The position numbers were made by a program, and so were the translations under genes. The notes beneath the pieces were generated by a model. The model was not told where the DNA came from and did no database searches. It saw only the letters and a list, made by a program, of their open reading frames with translations. 64,000 nt of DNA from Bradyrhizobium ivorense (GTDB taxonomy: Bacteria; Pseudomonadota; Alphaproteobacteria; Rhizobiales; Xanthobacteraceae), in contig NZ_CAADFC020000004.1 of NCBI RefSeq assembly GCF_900696085.1, positions 1,247,501 through 1,311,500 on the forward strand, in the 5' to 3' direction. Of the stretch, positions 47,697 to 55,693 are shown in pieces (positions within the stretch are counted from its first letter, which is position 1; each line of letters opens with the position of its first letter).

Positions 47697-49303
47697 CCAG
47701 CGCAACCATCAGCAGCGGCCCGGATTCTGCCAGCCACACTTCGCACCGCCCGCTGCTCGCCGTCGGAGCCGTACTGCTCGGCGCCTTCATCGCGAGCTTC
47801 GACGTGCGGCTGTTCGCGCTGGGCCTGCCGGATCTGCGCGGCAAGTTCGGCCTCAGCTTCGACGAGGGGGCATGGCTGACGACGGCGTCGACCGCGCCGC
47901 AGATCCTGATCGCCCCCGCCGTCGCCTGGCTTGCCACCGTGTTCGGCTTGCGCCGCGTCCTGATCGGGCCGAGCCTGCTCTACATCGTCGTATCGCTGGC
48001 GATTCCGTTGGTTCGCGACTACCAGATGCTGCTGGCCCTGCACCTCGTTCGCGGCCTGCTGCTCGGCATCTTCGTCCCGGCGACGATCATGATCGTGCTG
48101 CACAATATGCCGATGAAATGGTGGATCGTCGGCCTCGCCGCCTATTCCTTCCGGCTGTCGTTCACCGGCAACGCCGGCGTGTCGCTGGTGGGCTTCTATG
48201 TGGATCATGTCGGCTGGCAGTGGCTGTATTGGCAGGACGCCGTGGTCGCCTTGCTGATGGCGCTGCTGACCTGGCTCGGCACGCCTGCGCAAGACGTCAA
48301 TCGCCAGCTGATGGCGCAGGCCGACTGGGGCGGCATGCTGCTGCTCGGCGCCGGCCTCGCCTTGATCTACGCCGGCTGCGACCAGGGCAACCGGCTCGAC
48401 TGGTTCGAATCCGGTACCGTGACCGGGCTGATCGTCGCCGGCGGCGCGCTCGTCTTCGCCTTCCTCGTCAACGAGGCGCTCGTTCCGGAGCCGTGGGCGA
48501 GCCCCACGGTGCTGTTCTCGCGCAACGTCGCCTTGGTGCTGCTGACCATGATGACCTACATGGTCACCAGCCTGTCCAACACCATGCTGGTCCCCAACTT
48601 CCTGACCGTCGTCGTCGGGCTTCGGCCCGAGCAGATCGGCCAATTGTTTCTGCTCTATGTGGCCTTGCCGCTGCTCATCGCAGTGCCCGCCGCCGTTTGG
48701 CTGCTGCGCCGGATCGATGCCCGGATTGTAGTGCTGCTCGGGCTGACGAGCTTCGCGATCGCTGCCTGGATGGGCACCCGCATCACCCAGGAATGGGCAC
48801 CGGCGAATTTCATTCCGATGGCGCTGGTGCAAGCGGTCGGCCAGGGCCTCACCTTCACCGGCCTGCTGATCTTCGTGCTGTCGAATGCCAACCCGGCACG
48901 GGCCACCGCCTTCGTCGCCTACATCCAAGTGATGCGCCTCGATGTGATCGAGATTGCGGTGACGGCGATGACGACCTGGCTGCGCGTGCGCCAGCAGGTC
49001 CATTCGAATCTGATCGGGCTGCACGTGTTTGCCGAAGACGGCGAGGTGACGCGGGCGCTGGGAGCCCTGACCGGCAAATTCGTCCAGCATAGCGCCGCCG
49101 CGGAGACGGCGCTGGCGCGCGCCATGGGCACGATGGCATCGCTGGTGCGGCGTGAAGCCAATGTGCTGTCGATCATCGACGGCTTCCAGGTTGCCTTTTG
49201 GGCCGCGATCATCGGGCTGTTGCTGGTCAGCCTGATGCGAGCGGCGCCGCCCGGCCCGCTCACACCGCCGATCCCGGCCAATGGCAGCGGGAATGCACAT
49301 TAG
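47693..49303 (+). CDS. MFS transporter, DHA2 (EmrB-like) drug exporter
   Basis: The 536-residue permease has about 14 membrane helices and the DHA2 start (LLGAFIASFDVRLFALGLPDL), with the MxxxWWIVG and RGLLLGIFVPATIMI segments typical of the family. The ATGA overlap with the HlyD gene indicates an EmrAB-type two-component exporter; the outer-membrane partner is not in the window. A long hydrophilic C-terminal loop (~430-490) carries a possible coiled coil. Confidence 0.92.
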   Translation: MTSATISSGPDSASHTSHRPLLAVGAVLLGAFIASFDVRLFALGLPDLRGKFGLSFDEGAWLTTASTAPQILIAPAVAWLATVFGLRRVLIGPSLLYIVVSLAIPLVRDYQMLLALHLVRGLLLGIFVPATIMIVLHNMPMKWWIVGLAAYSFRLSFTGNAGVSLVGFYVDHVGWQWLYWQDAVVALLMALLTWLGTPAQDVNRQLMAQADWGGMLLLGAGLALIYAGCDQGNRLDWFESGTVTGLIVAGGALVFAFLVNEALVPEPWASPTVLFSRNVALVLLTMMTYMVTSLSNTMLVPNFLTVVVGLRPEQIGQLFLLYVALPLLIAVPAAVWLLRRIDARIVVLLGLTSFAIAAWMGTRITQEWAPANFIPMALVQAVGQGLTFTGLLIFVLSNANPARATAFVAYIQVMRLDVIEIAVTAMTTWLRVRQQVHSNLIGLHVFAEDGEVTRALGALTGKFVQHSAAAETALARAMGTMASLVRREANVLSIIDGFQVAFWAAIIGLLLVSLMRAAPPGPLTPPIPANGSGNAH

Positions 49304-49633
49304 AGCTATTTCCGCTCCGATCGAAGCAACGCGAGCGAAGCCAGATAGGTGATCTCGACGATGAAACGGATAGCGTGAAGTTGCGATCGAGCAACGACTT
49401 CGAGTCGACGATAGGAATTGTCGACCGTGAGGGCATGCGCACGGAAGGCGCGGAACGACAAACTTCAGAAAATGACTCCGGTGACAGATTCTGACTGTGA
49501 AGTCAGCGGCTCACGCACGCCTGACTCGTGAAGCTCTTGTTAATCGCACCACGCAAACGAACATGAGCGACCTAAGCTTGGCTCATCCTTCGATCCAGAG
49601 CCGAGGTCAAACCTGCCAGAATAGAGGTCTAAC
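49304..49633. other. Intergenic region upstream of the DUF3050 gene
   Basis: About 330 bp of lower GC. A short stem (CTGACT/AGTCAG, 49491-49506) is seen. The AGAGCTATTTCCGCTCCGAT at 49303-49322 resembles a decayed fragment of repeat family B. No gene is supportable. Confidence 0.4.
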
Positions 49634-50413
49634 ATGTCGAAACAGATTCATGACCACCTAGCCGATCTTCGCGCGGGGCTTTTGAATCACCCCATCTACG
49701 TGGAGGTAGCTTCCGTCGAGGATCTGAGGCGATTCATGGAGGATCATGTCTTCGCCGTCTGGGATTTCATGTCGCTGCTGAAGCGGCTGCAGCAGGACCT
49801 GACATGCACAAGAGTGCCTTGGTTTCCCGCGGACAATGCGCGGGCTGCGCGCTTGATCAACGACATCGTTATCGGTGAGGAGACAGATGTCGATCTGGAC
49901 GGCTCCTATGTCAGCCACCTCGATCTCTACCTCCGCGCCATGGCGGACGTCGGCGCCAGCACCCGTCAATTCGAGGCGTTTCGCTCACTGGCGCGGGTCG
50001 GTTCGTCGGTCGAAGGGGGGTTGGCGCGGTCTGGCGTGCCGCCGCATGTCCGAACCTTTGTCGCGCATACCATGACGCTCGCCCAGTCGGGGTCGACGGA
50101 AGAGGTTTTGGCGGCATTTTTCTACGGCCGCGAGGACATCATTCCGGAGATGTTCAGCAGGCTGCGGAAGACGCTCCCCGGCATGAAGCACGACAACGCG
50201 CGCTTGCGTCACTTCATCTACTACATCGAGCGGCATATCGAGCTCGACGGTGACAGCCATGGCCCAATGGGGAGGGAACTGCTCGACGGCCTGGTTGCGG
50301 ATTCGCAGCCACGGAACGAACGCGCGCTGCGCGCTGCATGCAACAGCATCCGGGCGCGGATCGAGCTTTGGAACGGCACCTTAAGCACCCTTCGAGCCGC
50401 CCGCGCCGCGTAG
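49634..50413 (+). CDS. DUF3050 domain-containing protein
   Basis: The 259-residue helical protein matches DUF3050 (heme-oxygenase-like fold): a YVEVASVEDLRRFMEDHVFAVWDF start, VPWFPADNARAARLIN and the VAHTMTLAQSGSTEEVLAAFFYGRED and HFIYYIERHIELDGDSHGPM blocks, with several His and Glu that could bind metal. A redox or oxygenase role is possible but not established. It stands alone. Confidence 0.85.
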   Translation: MSKQIHDHLADLRAGLLNHPIYVEVASVEDLRRFMEDHVFAVWDFMSLLKRLQQDLTCTRVPWFPADNARAARLINDIVIGEETDVDLDGSYVSHLDLYLRAMADVGASTRQFEAFRSLARVGSSVEGGLARSGVPPHVRTFVAHTMTLAQSGSTEEVLAAFFYGREDIIPEMFSRLRKTLPGMKHDNARLRHFIYYIERHIELDGDSHGPMGRELLDGLVADSQPRNERALRAACNSIRARIELWNGTLSTLRAARAA

Positions 50414-50578
50414 CTAACTGCGTCGAAGTGAGCCCTCTGCTCAGTTCGGAATTGAGGCAGAGGGCAATCGGGCCCTGATGAGGCTCGATGCAAGACAGCT
50501 GCCTGCAAAACCGCCTGCGCTACGCAGCATGATGTCCGCTCCGGGTTAGCCCCGGACGGTCGCTGCCGAGACCGTGTT

Positions 50579-51346
50579 CTAGCCCTTCGCCGGGCTCGGC
50601 ACGCCGCCGAACAACTGCTCCTGCTCGGCGCGGGCGGCCGCGACGATGCGGCTCGTCGCCGTCTCGATCTGGTCGCGGACGCGGGTCATGAATTCGTCGC
50701 GCGGCAGGCCCGGCGGCAGCGGATCGAGGAATTCGACCACCAAGGTGCCGGGATAGCGCATGAAGGTGCGGCGTGGCCAGAACAGGCCTGAATTGAGCGC
50801 GACCGGCAGGCACGGCACGGCACTCTCGGCATAGATCTGAGCGACGCCGGCCTTGTAGGCGGGCGGCGCGCCCGGCGCGGTGCGGGTACCTTCCGGGAAG
50901 ATCACGAGCTGGCGACCGCGCTGCACCTCGGCCGCCGCCTGCTTCAGCGTCTTGATCAGCGAGCGCGGCCCGCCGCCACGCTCGACCGAGATCATGCCGG
51001 CCTTCTTCAGCAACCAGCCGAACACCGGGATCATCATCAGCTCGCGCTTGAGGATGAACAGCGGGTGGTCGAAGAAGCGCACCAGCGCAAAGGTCTCCCA
51101 GAACGACTGGTGCTTAGAGGCAATGATCAGCGGCCCTTGTGGGATTTTCTCGACGCCGCGGAATTCGATCCTGATGTTGCAGATCACGCGCATCAGGAAC
51201 AGGCTGATGTCGGCCCACGCCGCCTGCAGCGCCATCAGGGCGCCCCGCGGCAGCAGCAGCGTCGGGATCGCGACGATGCAGAGCAGCACCAGCACGACAT
51301 AGAACAGCACGTTGAAGATGAGTGAGCGCAGGAAGATCGAAGTCAT
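50579..51346 (-). CDS. plsC: 1-acyl-sn-glycerol-3-phosphate acyltransferase
   Basis: The 255-residue inner-membrane enzyme acylates lysophosphatidic acid in phospholipid synthesis. The catalytic HX4(D/E) motif appears as SKHQSFWE (Glu replacing the usual Asp), followed by FPEGTR and an N-terminal helix (VLFYVVLVLLCIVAIPTLLL). It is the first-listed member of the plsC-ydcF-ftsX-ftsE cluster and lies downstream of it, separated by repeat family C. Confidence 0.92.
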   Translation of the reverse strand: MTSIFLRSLIFNVLFYVVLVLLCIVAIPTLLLPRGALMALQAAWADISLFLMRVICNIRIEFRGVEKIPQGPLIIASKHQSFWETFALVRFFDHPLFILKRELMMIPVFGWLLKKAGMISVERGGGPRSLIKTLKQAAAEVQRGRQLVIFPEGTRTAPGAPPAYKAGVAQIYAESAVPCLPVALNSGLFWPRRTFMRYPGTLVVEFLDPLPPGLPRDEFMTRVRDQIETATSRIVAAARAEQEQLFGGVPSPAKG

Positions 51347-51365
51347 CTCAACACAATCCCTCTAC

Positions 51366-51475
51366 ACCGTCATTCCGGGGCGATGCGAAGCATCGAACCC
51401 GGAATCTCGAGATTCCCCGATACAACAATTGTGTATCTGAGGTCTGGTGCTTGCGCACCATCCCGGAAAGACGGT
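51366..51475. repeat. Dispersed intergenic palindrome, family C (CCGTCATTCCGGG ends)
   Basis: ACCGTCATTCCGGG (51366-51379) and CCCGGAAAGACGGT (51462-51475) bound a 110-bp element with internal short palindromes (GCGATGCGAAGCATCG, CTCGAGATTCCC). It lies between plsC and the ydcF-like gene. Confidence 0.8.
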
Positions 51476-51486
51476 GCCGGACATTA

Positions 51487-52197
51487 TCAATTCGCCTGCG
51501 CGGTGGCGGGGCGGCGCGGCACTGCCGCCGGCTCGCCGAAATCGGAGGCCAGGTCGAGCCCGATATCGGCCAGCCGCACCCGCACCTCGGCGGCGACGTA
51601 TTTGGCGTACTCCGATAGCAAGAGACGGAAGGTCGCGCCACTCGTCCACCACGGTTCGTCGCGCCATTTCTCGCCGATCACGGCGAACGGGATCAGGGTG
51701 ACGTCGGGCATCGCATGCGACAGTTCCACGATCGCGCGCGGCATGTGGTAGTTGGAGGTCACCACGATCAGCGACTTGAAGCCGCGCTCGCGCGCCCAGC
51801 GCCGCGTCTCCGCCGCATTGCTGCGGGTGTTCACCGCGGAGCGGTCGAGATCGACGCAGCAGCTCATCAGCCGCTGGCGGTCCGGCAGCGAACGGGAGAT
51901 GTCGCTGGCGGCATTGGTCGGATGCACGCCCGAGATCAACAGCCGCTTGCCGTAGCCGGCGGCGAGCAGCTCCATCGCGTCCGAGACCCGCGACGAGCCG
52001 CCGGTCAGCACCACGATGCCGTCGGCGGTCTGCGGCGGATCGGTCTCCACGCCGCGCAGCTGTGAGAGGAAGCCGACGAAGCCGATGCCGGCCGCGACAA
52101 AGGCCAGCGCCAGCGGCACGACGATGACGGCACGCAGCCAGCCCCGCGGGCGCGCGGCACGGCCGTTCGGCAACGTATCGTCGGTCTCCAAACTCAT
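51487..52197 (-). CDS. YdcF/ElyC-like DUF218 membrane protein
   Basis: The 236-residue protein has an N-terminal membrane helix (~residues 17-38, LRAVIVVPLALAFVAAGIGFVG) and a periplasmic DUF218 domain: TADGIVVLTGGSSRVSDAMEL, RLLISGVHPTN and VVTSNYHMPRA. ElyC/SanA relatives affect peptidoglycan or envelope precursor handling. The ATG at 52197 was chosen since it begins a plausible anchor; the frame is open another 57 codons. Confidence 0.85.
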   Translation of the reverse strand: MSLETDDTLPNGRAARPRGWLRAVIVVPLALAFVAAGIGFVGFLSQLRGVETDPPQTADGIVVLTGGSSRVSDAMELLAAGYGKRLLISGVHPTNAASDISRSLPDRQRLMSCCVDLDRSAVNTRSNAAETRRWARERGFKSLIVVTSNYHMPRAIVELSHAMPDVTLIPFAVIGEKWRDEPWWTSGATFRLLLSEYAKYVAAEVRVRLADIGLDLASDFGEPAAVPRRPATAQAN

Positions 52198-52319
52198 GTG
52201 ATGCGGTAGTCGTCCTTCCCCCTCAGGGATTCTAATGCATGAACCATCAAAGTGGAAACCCGGTTTTGCCGCGGCAAGGGCGGCGCCGCCGCGCGCCGGA
52301 TCACGCTCCGACGCCGCGG

Positions 52320-53291
52320 TCAGTCGATGTCGTCGAGCGTCGCGAACAAGGTGCGCCGTGACGCCCATGCAGTGATCGCGCCGATCAGGACCGCCTGCAG
52401 CGCCAGCACCAGATAGCCGGACGGCCGCAGCGAAAATGTGCCGAGCAGCGCCGCAAACTGGTCGCCCACCGGGGTGCCGGAGAACCAGTTGGCGATCGAT
52501 TCAGAAAAGCCGAACGCCAGCATCGCCGCGCCGCCGCCGATCAGCCCGCCTTCCAGCCCGAGCCGAAGGAAGTGCCGCAGAAAGCGGTTGGCGATGTAGC
52601 TGTCGCCGGCACCGACGAAATGCAGCACCTCGACGATCGGCCGGTTGGCCGCCATCGCGCCGCGGGTGGCGAACGACACCGAGATGATGGTGGCGATGAT
52701 CACGAGGATCAGGATGCCGACGCCGGCAAACACCGTGGCGCCGGTCATCGAGCGCATCCGCTCGATCCAGGCGCGGTGATCGTCGACGCTCGCGCTCGGC
52801 GCCGCCTGCGTCACCCGCGCGCGCAACGCGGCGAGGTCGAGCGTGGTGCCCGGCTGCACCCGCGCCACAATGACGCGCGGCACCGGCAGATCGTCGATCG
52901 AGAGCCCGCTGCCGAGCCACGGCTCCAGCAGCTTTGAGGATTCCTCCTTGCTGAACGGGCGAACCTCCAAAATGCCGGGCTGCGCCCGCATCGCCTCCAC
53001 CACGGCCTGCGCATCGCGGTCGAGATCGCGGCCCGGTGAAGGCCGCACCTGGATGGTAATCTCGCTTGCGACCTCCGACTGCCACTCCGCGGCCGACGCG
53101 CTGACCAGCAGCACGGTGCCTGTGGTCAGCGAGGCGAGGAAGGTCATGATCGCGACCACCGCGACCAGCGCGCGGCCGGAGATCGAGGCGCGCGGCACGA
53201 TCGGCGACATGTTGCGCGCGGTGGCCGGGACCTGCGGGCGTTCGCGCCCGAGATCGACCAGCGGCACCTTCTCGTCGCCATCCTTACTCAT
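52320..53291 (-). CDS. ftsX: Cell division protein FtsX
   Basis: The 323-residue inner-membrane protein has four helices and the FtsX/ABC permease layout: an extended cytoplasmic N-terminus, first helix (VAVVAIMTFLASLTTGTVLL), a periplasmic loop of ~130 residues and three C-terminal helices (GVGILILVIIATIISVSFAT onward). With FtsE it transmits signals to peptidoglycan hydrolases at the divisome. It overlaps ftsE by 8 bp. Confidence 0.92.
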   Translation of the reverse strand: MSKDGDEKVPLVDLGRERPQVPATARNMSPIVPRASISGRALVAVVAIMTFLASLTTGTVLLVSASAAEWQSEVASEITIQVRPSPGRDLDRDAQAVVEAMRAQPGILEVRPFSKEESSKLLEPWLGSGLSIDDLPVPRVIVARVQPGTTLDLAALRARVTQAAPSASVDDHRAWIERMRSMTGATVFAGVGILILVIIATIISVSFATRGAMAANRPIVEVLHFVGAGDSYIANRFLRHFLRLGLEGGLIGGGAAMLAFGFSESIANWFSGTPVGDQFAALLGTFSLRPSGYLVLALQAVLIGAITAWASRRTLFATLDDID

Positions 53292-53943
53292 AGATGTGCA
53301 GCCGTCCCTGGTGCAGCACCAGCCGCCGCGCCTCGTATTGATCCATCAGCGTGATGTCGTGGGTCGCGATGATCACCGCGGTGCCCGACTTGTTGAGCTC
53401 GATGAACAGCCGCAGCAGCCGCCGCCCGAGCGTCGGATCGACGCTGCCGGTCGGCTCGTCGGCGAGCAGCAGTTGCGGCCGCGAGATCACCGCGCGCGCG
53501 ATCGCCGCGCGCTGCTTCTCGCCGCCGGAGAGGATCGGCGGCAGCGCGTCCATGCGCTCGCCGAGCCCGACCCATTTCAACAGGTCGATCACCTCGCGGC
53601 GATAGCTGGATTCGTCGCGGCCCATCACACGGAACGGCAGCGCGACGTTCTCGTAGGTCGTCATGTGGTCGAGCAGGCGGAAATCCTGCAGCACGATGCC
53701 GATGCGCTTGCGCAGGTCGGCGACCTGGTCCTTGCTCAGCAGCGAGACGTCATGGCCGAACAGGTTGACCAGCCCGCGGGTTGGCCGCAGCGACAGGAAC
53801 AACAGCCGCAGCAGCGAGGTCTTGCCCGCGCCCGACGGTCCGGTGAGGAACTGGAACGAGTGCGCCGGCACCGTGAAAGAGAGGTCGCGCAGAATCTCCG
53901 GGCCGAGCCCGTAGCGAAGACCGACATGTTCGAACCGAACCAA
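53284..53943 (-). CDS. ftsE: Cell division ATP-binding protein FtsE
   Basis: The 219-residue ABC ATPase has the Walker A GPSGAGKTSL (residues 35-44), signature LSGGEKQRAAIARA near 139, Walker B LLLADEPTG near 160 and the final switch His in ATHD. As the partner of FtsX it drives division-site cell-wall remodelling. It is the first gene of the ftsE-ftsX-ydcF-plsC series on this strand. Confidence 0.95.
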   Translation of the reverse strand: MVRFEHVGLRYGLGPEILRDLSFTVPAHSFQFLTGPSGAGKTSLLRLLFLSLRPTRGLVNLFGHDVSLLSKDQVADLRKRIGIVLQDFRLLDHMTTYENVALPFRVMGRDESSYRREVIDLLKWVGLGERMDALPPILSGGEKQRAAIARAVISRPQLLLADEPTGSVDPTLGRRLLRLFIELNKSGTAVIIATHDITLMDQYEARRLVLHQGRLHIYE

Positions 53944-54113
53944 GCGCTAGCTCCGTCCGAGAGGGCCGAGAGCCCAACACCTCACACAAGCGGCCCCCGG
54001 GCCGGCCGACCGGCCGCGAACCGCACAGAAGGGTTGTGCTTCGGTTATGGTTTCCGATTCGTTAACGGTCGCTAAGTAGCATCCGGGCAAAGTCACGGTG
54101 GAGATTCGGCTCC

Positions 54114-54992
54114 ATGCCTATCGTTTGCCCGTATTGTACAACATCCTACGCCATCAAGGCGTCGACCCTGGGCGAGGCCGGGCGTACCGTCCGTTGTTCC
54201 CGCTGCAAGGAGACCTGGCTGGCCCGGCCCGGGGACGTGGTCGAGGAGGCGGCGGTGCCGGCCATGGTGCCTTCCTTGGCGACCGCCCAGCAGTCCGGCA
54301 GCTCGGACCTTGCCGCCGAATGGGAGGCGATGGGCCGGCATGAGGATGCCGCCGAGACCCCCGTGGTCGATAGCCCCTCGATCTCGGCCGACTGGCCGGC
54401 CGAGGGCAAGGACGCGGCCGACTGGCCGGCGGTGGCCGAGGCGGATGCCGCCGCCCATGCCGATGCCGCGACGGCCGGCAGCAAGCGCCGCTTCGCCCTG
54501 CCCCGGCTGTTCCGCCTGCCCTCGCTGCCCCGGATCCCCTTCATGCCCGTGGTCGGTACGCTGCCGACCGCCTGCGCCGCGATGGGCGCGTTGATCATCG
54601 CGCTCTTGGTCTGGCGCGGCGACGTGGTGCGGCTGCTGCCGCAGACCGCACTGTTCTACAAGATGGTCGGGTTCGACGTGAATTTGCGTGGGCTGGCGTT
54701 CAAGGACCTCAAGATCACCAACGAGACCGTCGACGGCAAGCCGGTGCTGGTGATCGAGGGCGTGATCGTCGGCCAGACCCGCAAGCCGGTCGAACTGCCG
54801 CGGCTGCGCTTCGCGGTCCGCGACGCCCAGGGCGCCGAAATCTACGCCTGGAACGCGGTGCTGGAGCAGTCGGTGCTCAACCCCGGCGAACGTGCCTTCT
54901 TCAAGTCGCGCCTCGCCTCGCCGCCGCCCGAAGGCCGCAATATCGACATACGCTTCTTCAACAAGCGCGACCTCACCGGCGGCCACGTCTGA
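54114..54992 (+). CDS. MJ0042-type zinc-ribbon membrane protein (DUF3426-like)
   Basis: The 292-residue protein begins with a zinc ribbon (C5, C8, C28, C31: CPYC...CSRC), followed by a Pro/Ala/Asp-rich linker, one membrane helix (~residues 153-171) and a periplasmic C-terminal DUF3426-like domain. Such proteins occur beside ftsEX in alphaproteobacteria; a role in envelope homeostasis is a guess. It is divergent from ftsE, 170 bp away. Confidence 0.88.
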   Translation: MPIVCPYCTTSYAIKASTLGEAGRTVRCSRCKETWLARPGDVVEEAAVPAMVPSLATAQQSGSSDLAAEWEAMGRHEDAAETPVVDSPSISADWPAEGKDAADWPAVAEADAAAHADAATAGSKRRFALPRLFRLPSLPRIPFMPVVGTLPTACAAMGALIIALLVWRGDVVRLLPQTALFYKMVGFDVNLRGLAFKDLKITNETVDGKPVLVIEGVIVGQTRKPVELPRLRFAVRDAQGAEIYAWNAVLEQSVLNPGERAFFKSRLASPPPEGRNIDIRFFNKRDLTGGHV

Positions 54993-55028
54993 GGGCGGGC
55001 CTGACATTTCGGGAACTGATCAATCGCC

Positions 55029-55406
55029 ATGACGCGTGTCCTGATTGCCGACGACGAAGACTCCATGCGCTCGCTGGTGGCGCGCGCCATCGCCATGGAC
55101 GGCCACGAGACTGTGACCGCGCAGGACGGCGCCGAGGCGCTGGAGGTGCTGACCCGCGACGAGGGCGCGTTCGACCTGCTGCTGACCGACATCCAGATGC
55201 CGGTCATGGACGGCATCGCGCTGGCGCTGACCGCGGCACGCGACTTCCCCGCGCTGAAGATCCTGTTGATGACCGGCTTCGCCCATCAGCGCGAGCGTGC
55301 CTCCGGCCTCGAGGCGATCGTGCATGATGTGGTGACGAAGCCGTTCTCGGTGGCCGACATCCGCACCGCCGTGGCCGACGCGCTGGCGGCGAGGAAGAGC
55401 GCTTAG
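55029..55406 (+). CDS. Single-domain response regulator (CpdR-like)
   Basis: The 125-residue protein is a receiver domain only: acidic pocket D8/D9, phospho-acceptor D54 (LLLTDIQMP), Thr in LLMTGF and Lys104 in VVTKPFSVAD. The form resembles CpdR, the ClpXP adaptor controlled by the CckA-ChpT phosphorelay, though that identity cannot be proved by eye; it could be another orphan receiver. It starts 36 bp after the zinc-ribbon gene. Confidence 0.85.
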   Translation: MTRVLIADDEDSMRSLVARAIAMDGHETVTAQDGAEALEVLTRDEGAFDLLLTDIQMPVMDGIALALTAARDFPALKILLMTGFAHQRERASGLEAIVHDVVTKPFSVADIRTAVADALAARKSA

Positions 55407-55432
55407 TCCAAAACCCGTCACCCTGAAGTTCC

Positions 55433-55561
55433 CCGTCATCCTGAGGTGCGAGCTCTTGCAGCGCAATTGCGCTGCTGGGCGAGCCTCGAAGGATGCACGG
55501 CCCAGCTGGTGGCCGTCGATCCTTCGAGACGCGCGCAAGTGCGCGCTCCTCAGGATGACGG
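55433..55561. repeat. Dispersed intergenic palindrome, family D (CCGTCATCCTGAGG ends)
   Basis: Perfect 14-bp ends CCGTCATCCTGAGG (55433-55446) and CCTCAGGATGACGG (55548-55561) enclose inner stems, including TCGAAGGATG/ATCCTTCGA. A shorter CCCGTCACCCTGAAG lies just before it (55414-55428), perhaps part of a second decayed unit. It stands between convergent genes. Confidence 0.85.
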
Positions 55562-55646
55562 TGATGGTTGGGTGCGCGTGGCATGCCCCGCGAAGGCAGT
55601 ACGCCGCGGCCTCTCGACTCAATCACTGACGTCTCTGGAATACTGG

Positions 55647-55669
55647 ATCGCCCGGTCAAGCCGGGCGAT
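55647..55669. repeat. Short intergenic palindrome
   Basis: ATCGCCCGG (55647-55655) and CCGGGCGAT (55661-55669) form a perfect 9-bp stem with a 5-nt loop between the response regulator and the 3' end of the DUF4175 gene. No T-run follows. Confidence 0.6.
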
Positions 55670-55693
55670 GACAGCAGAGAGCGGCGGCTGCGC

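Noticed and set aside
47411..49300. A 629-codon frame opposite the MFS gene
   Set aside because: Shadow frame; the MFS gene overlaps its HlyD partner as expected of an operon.
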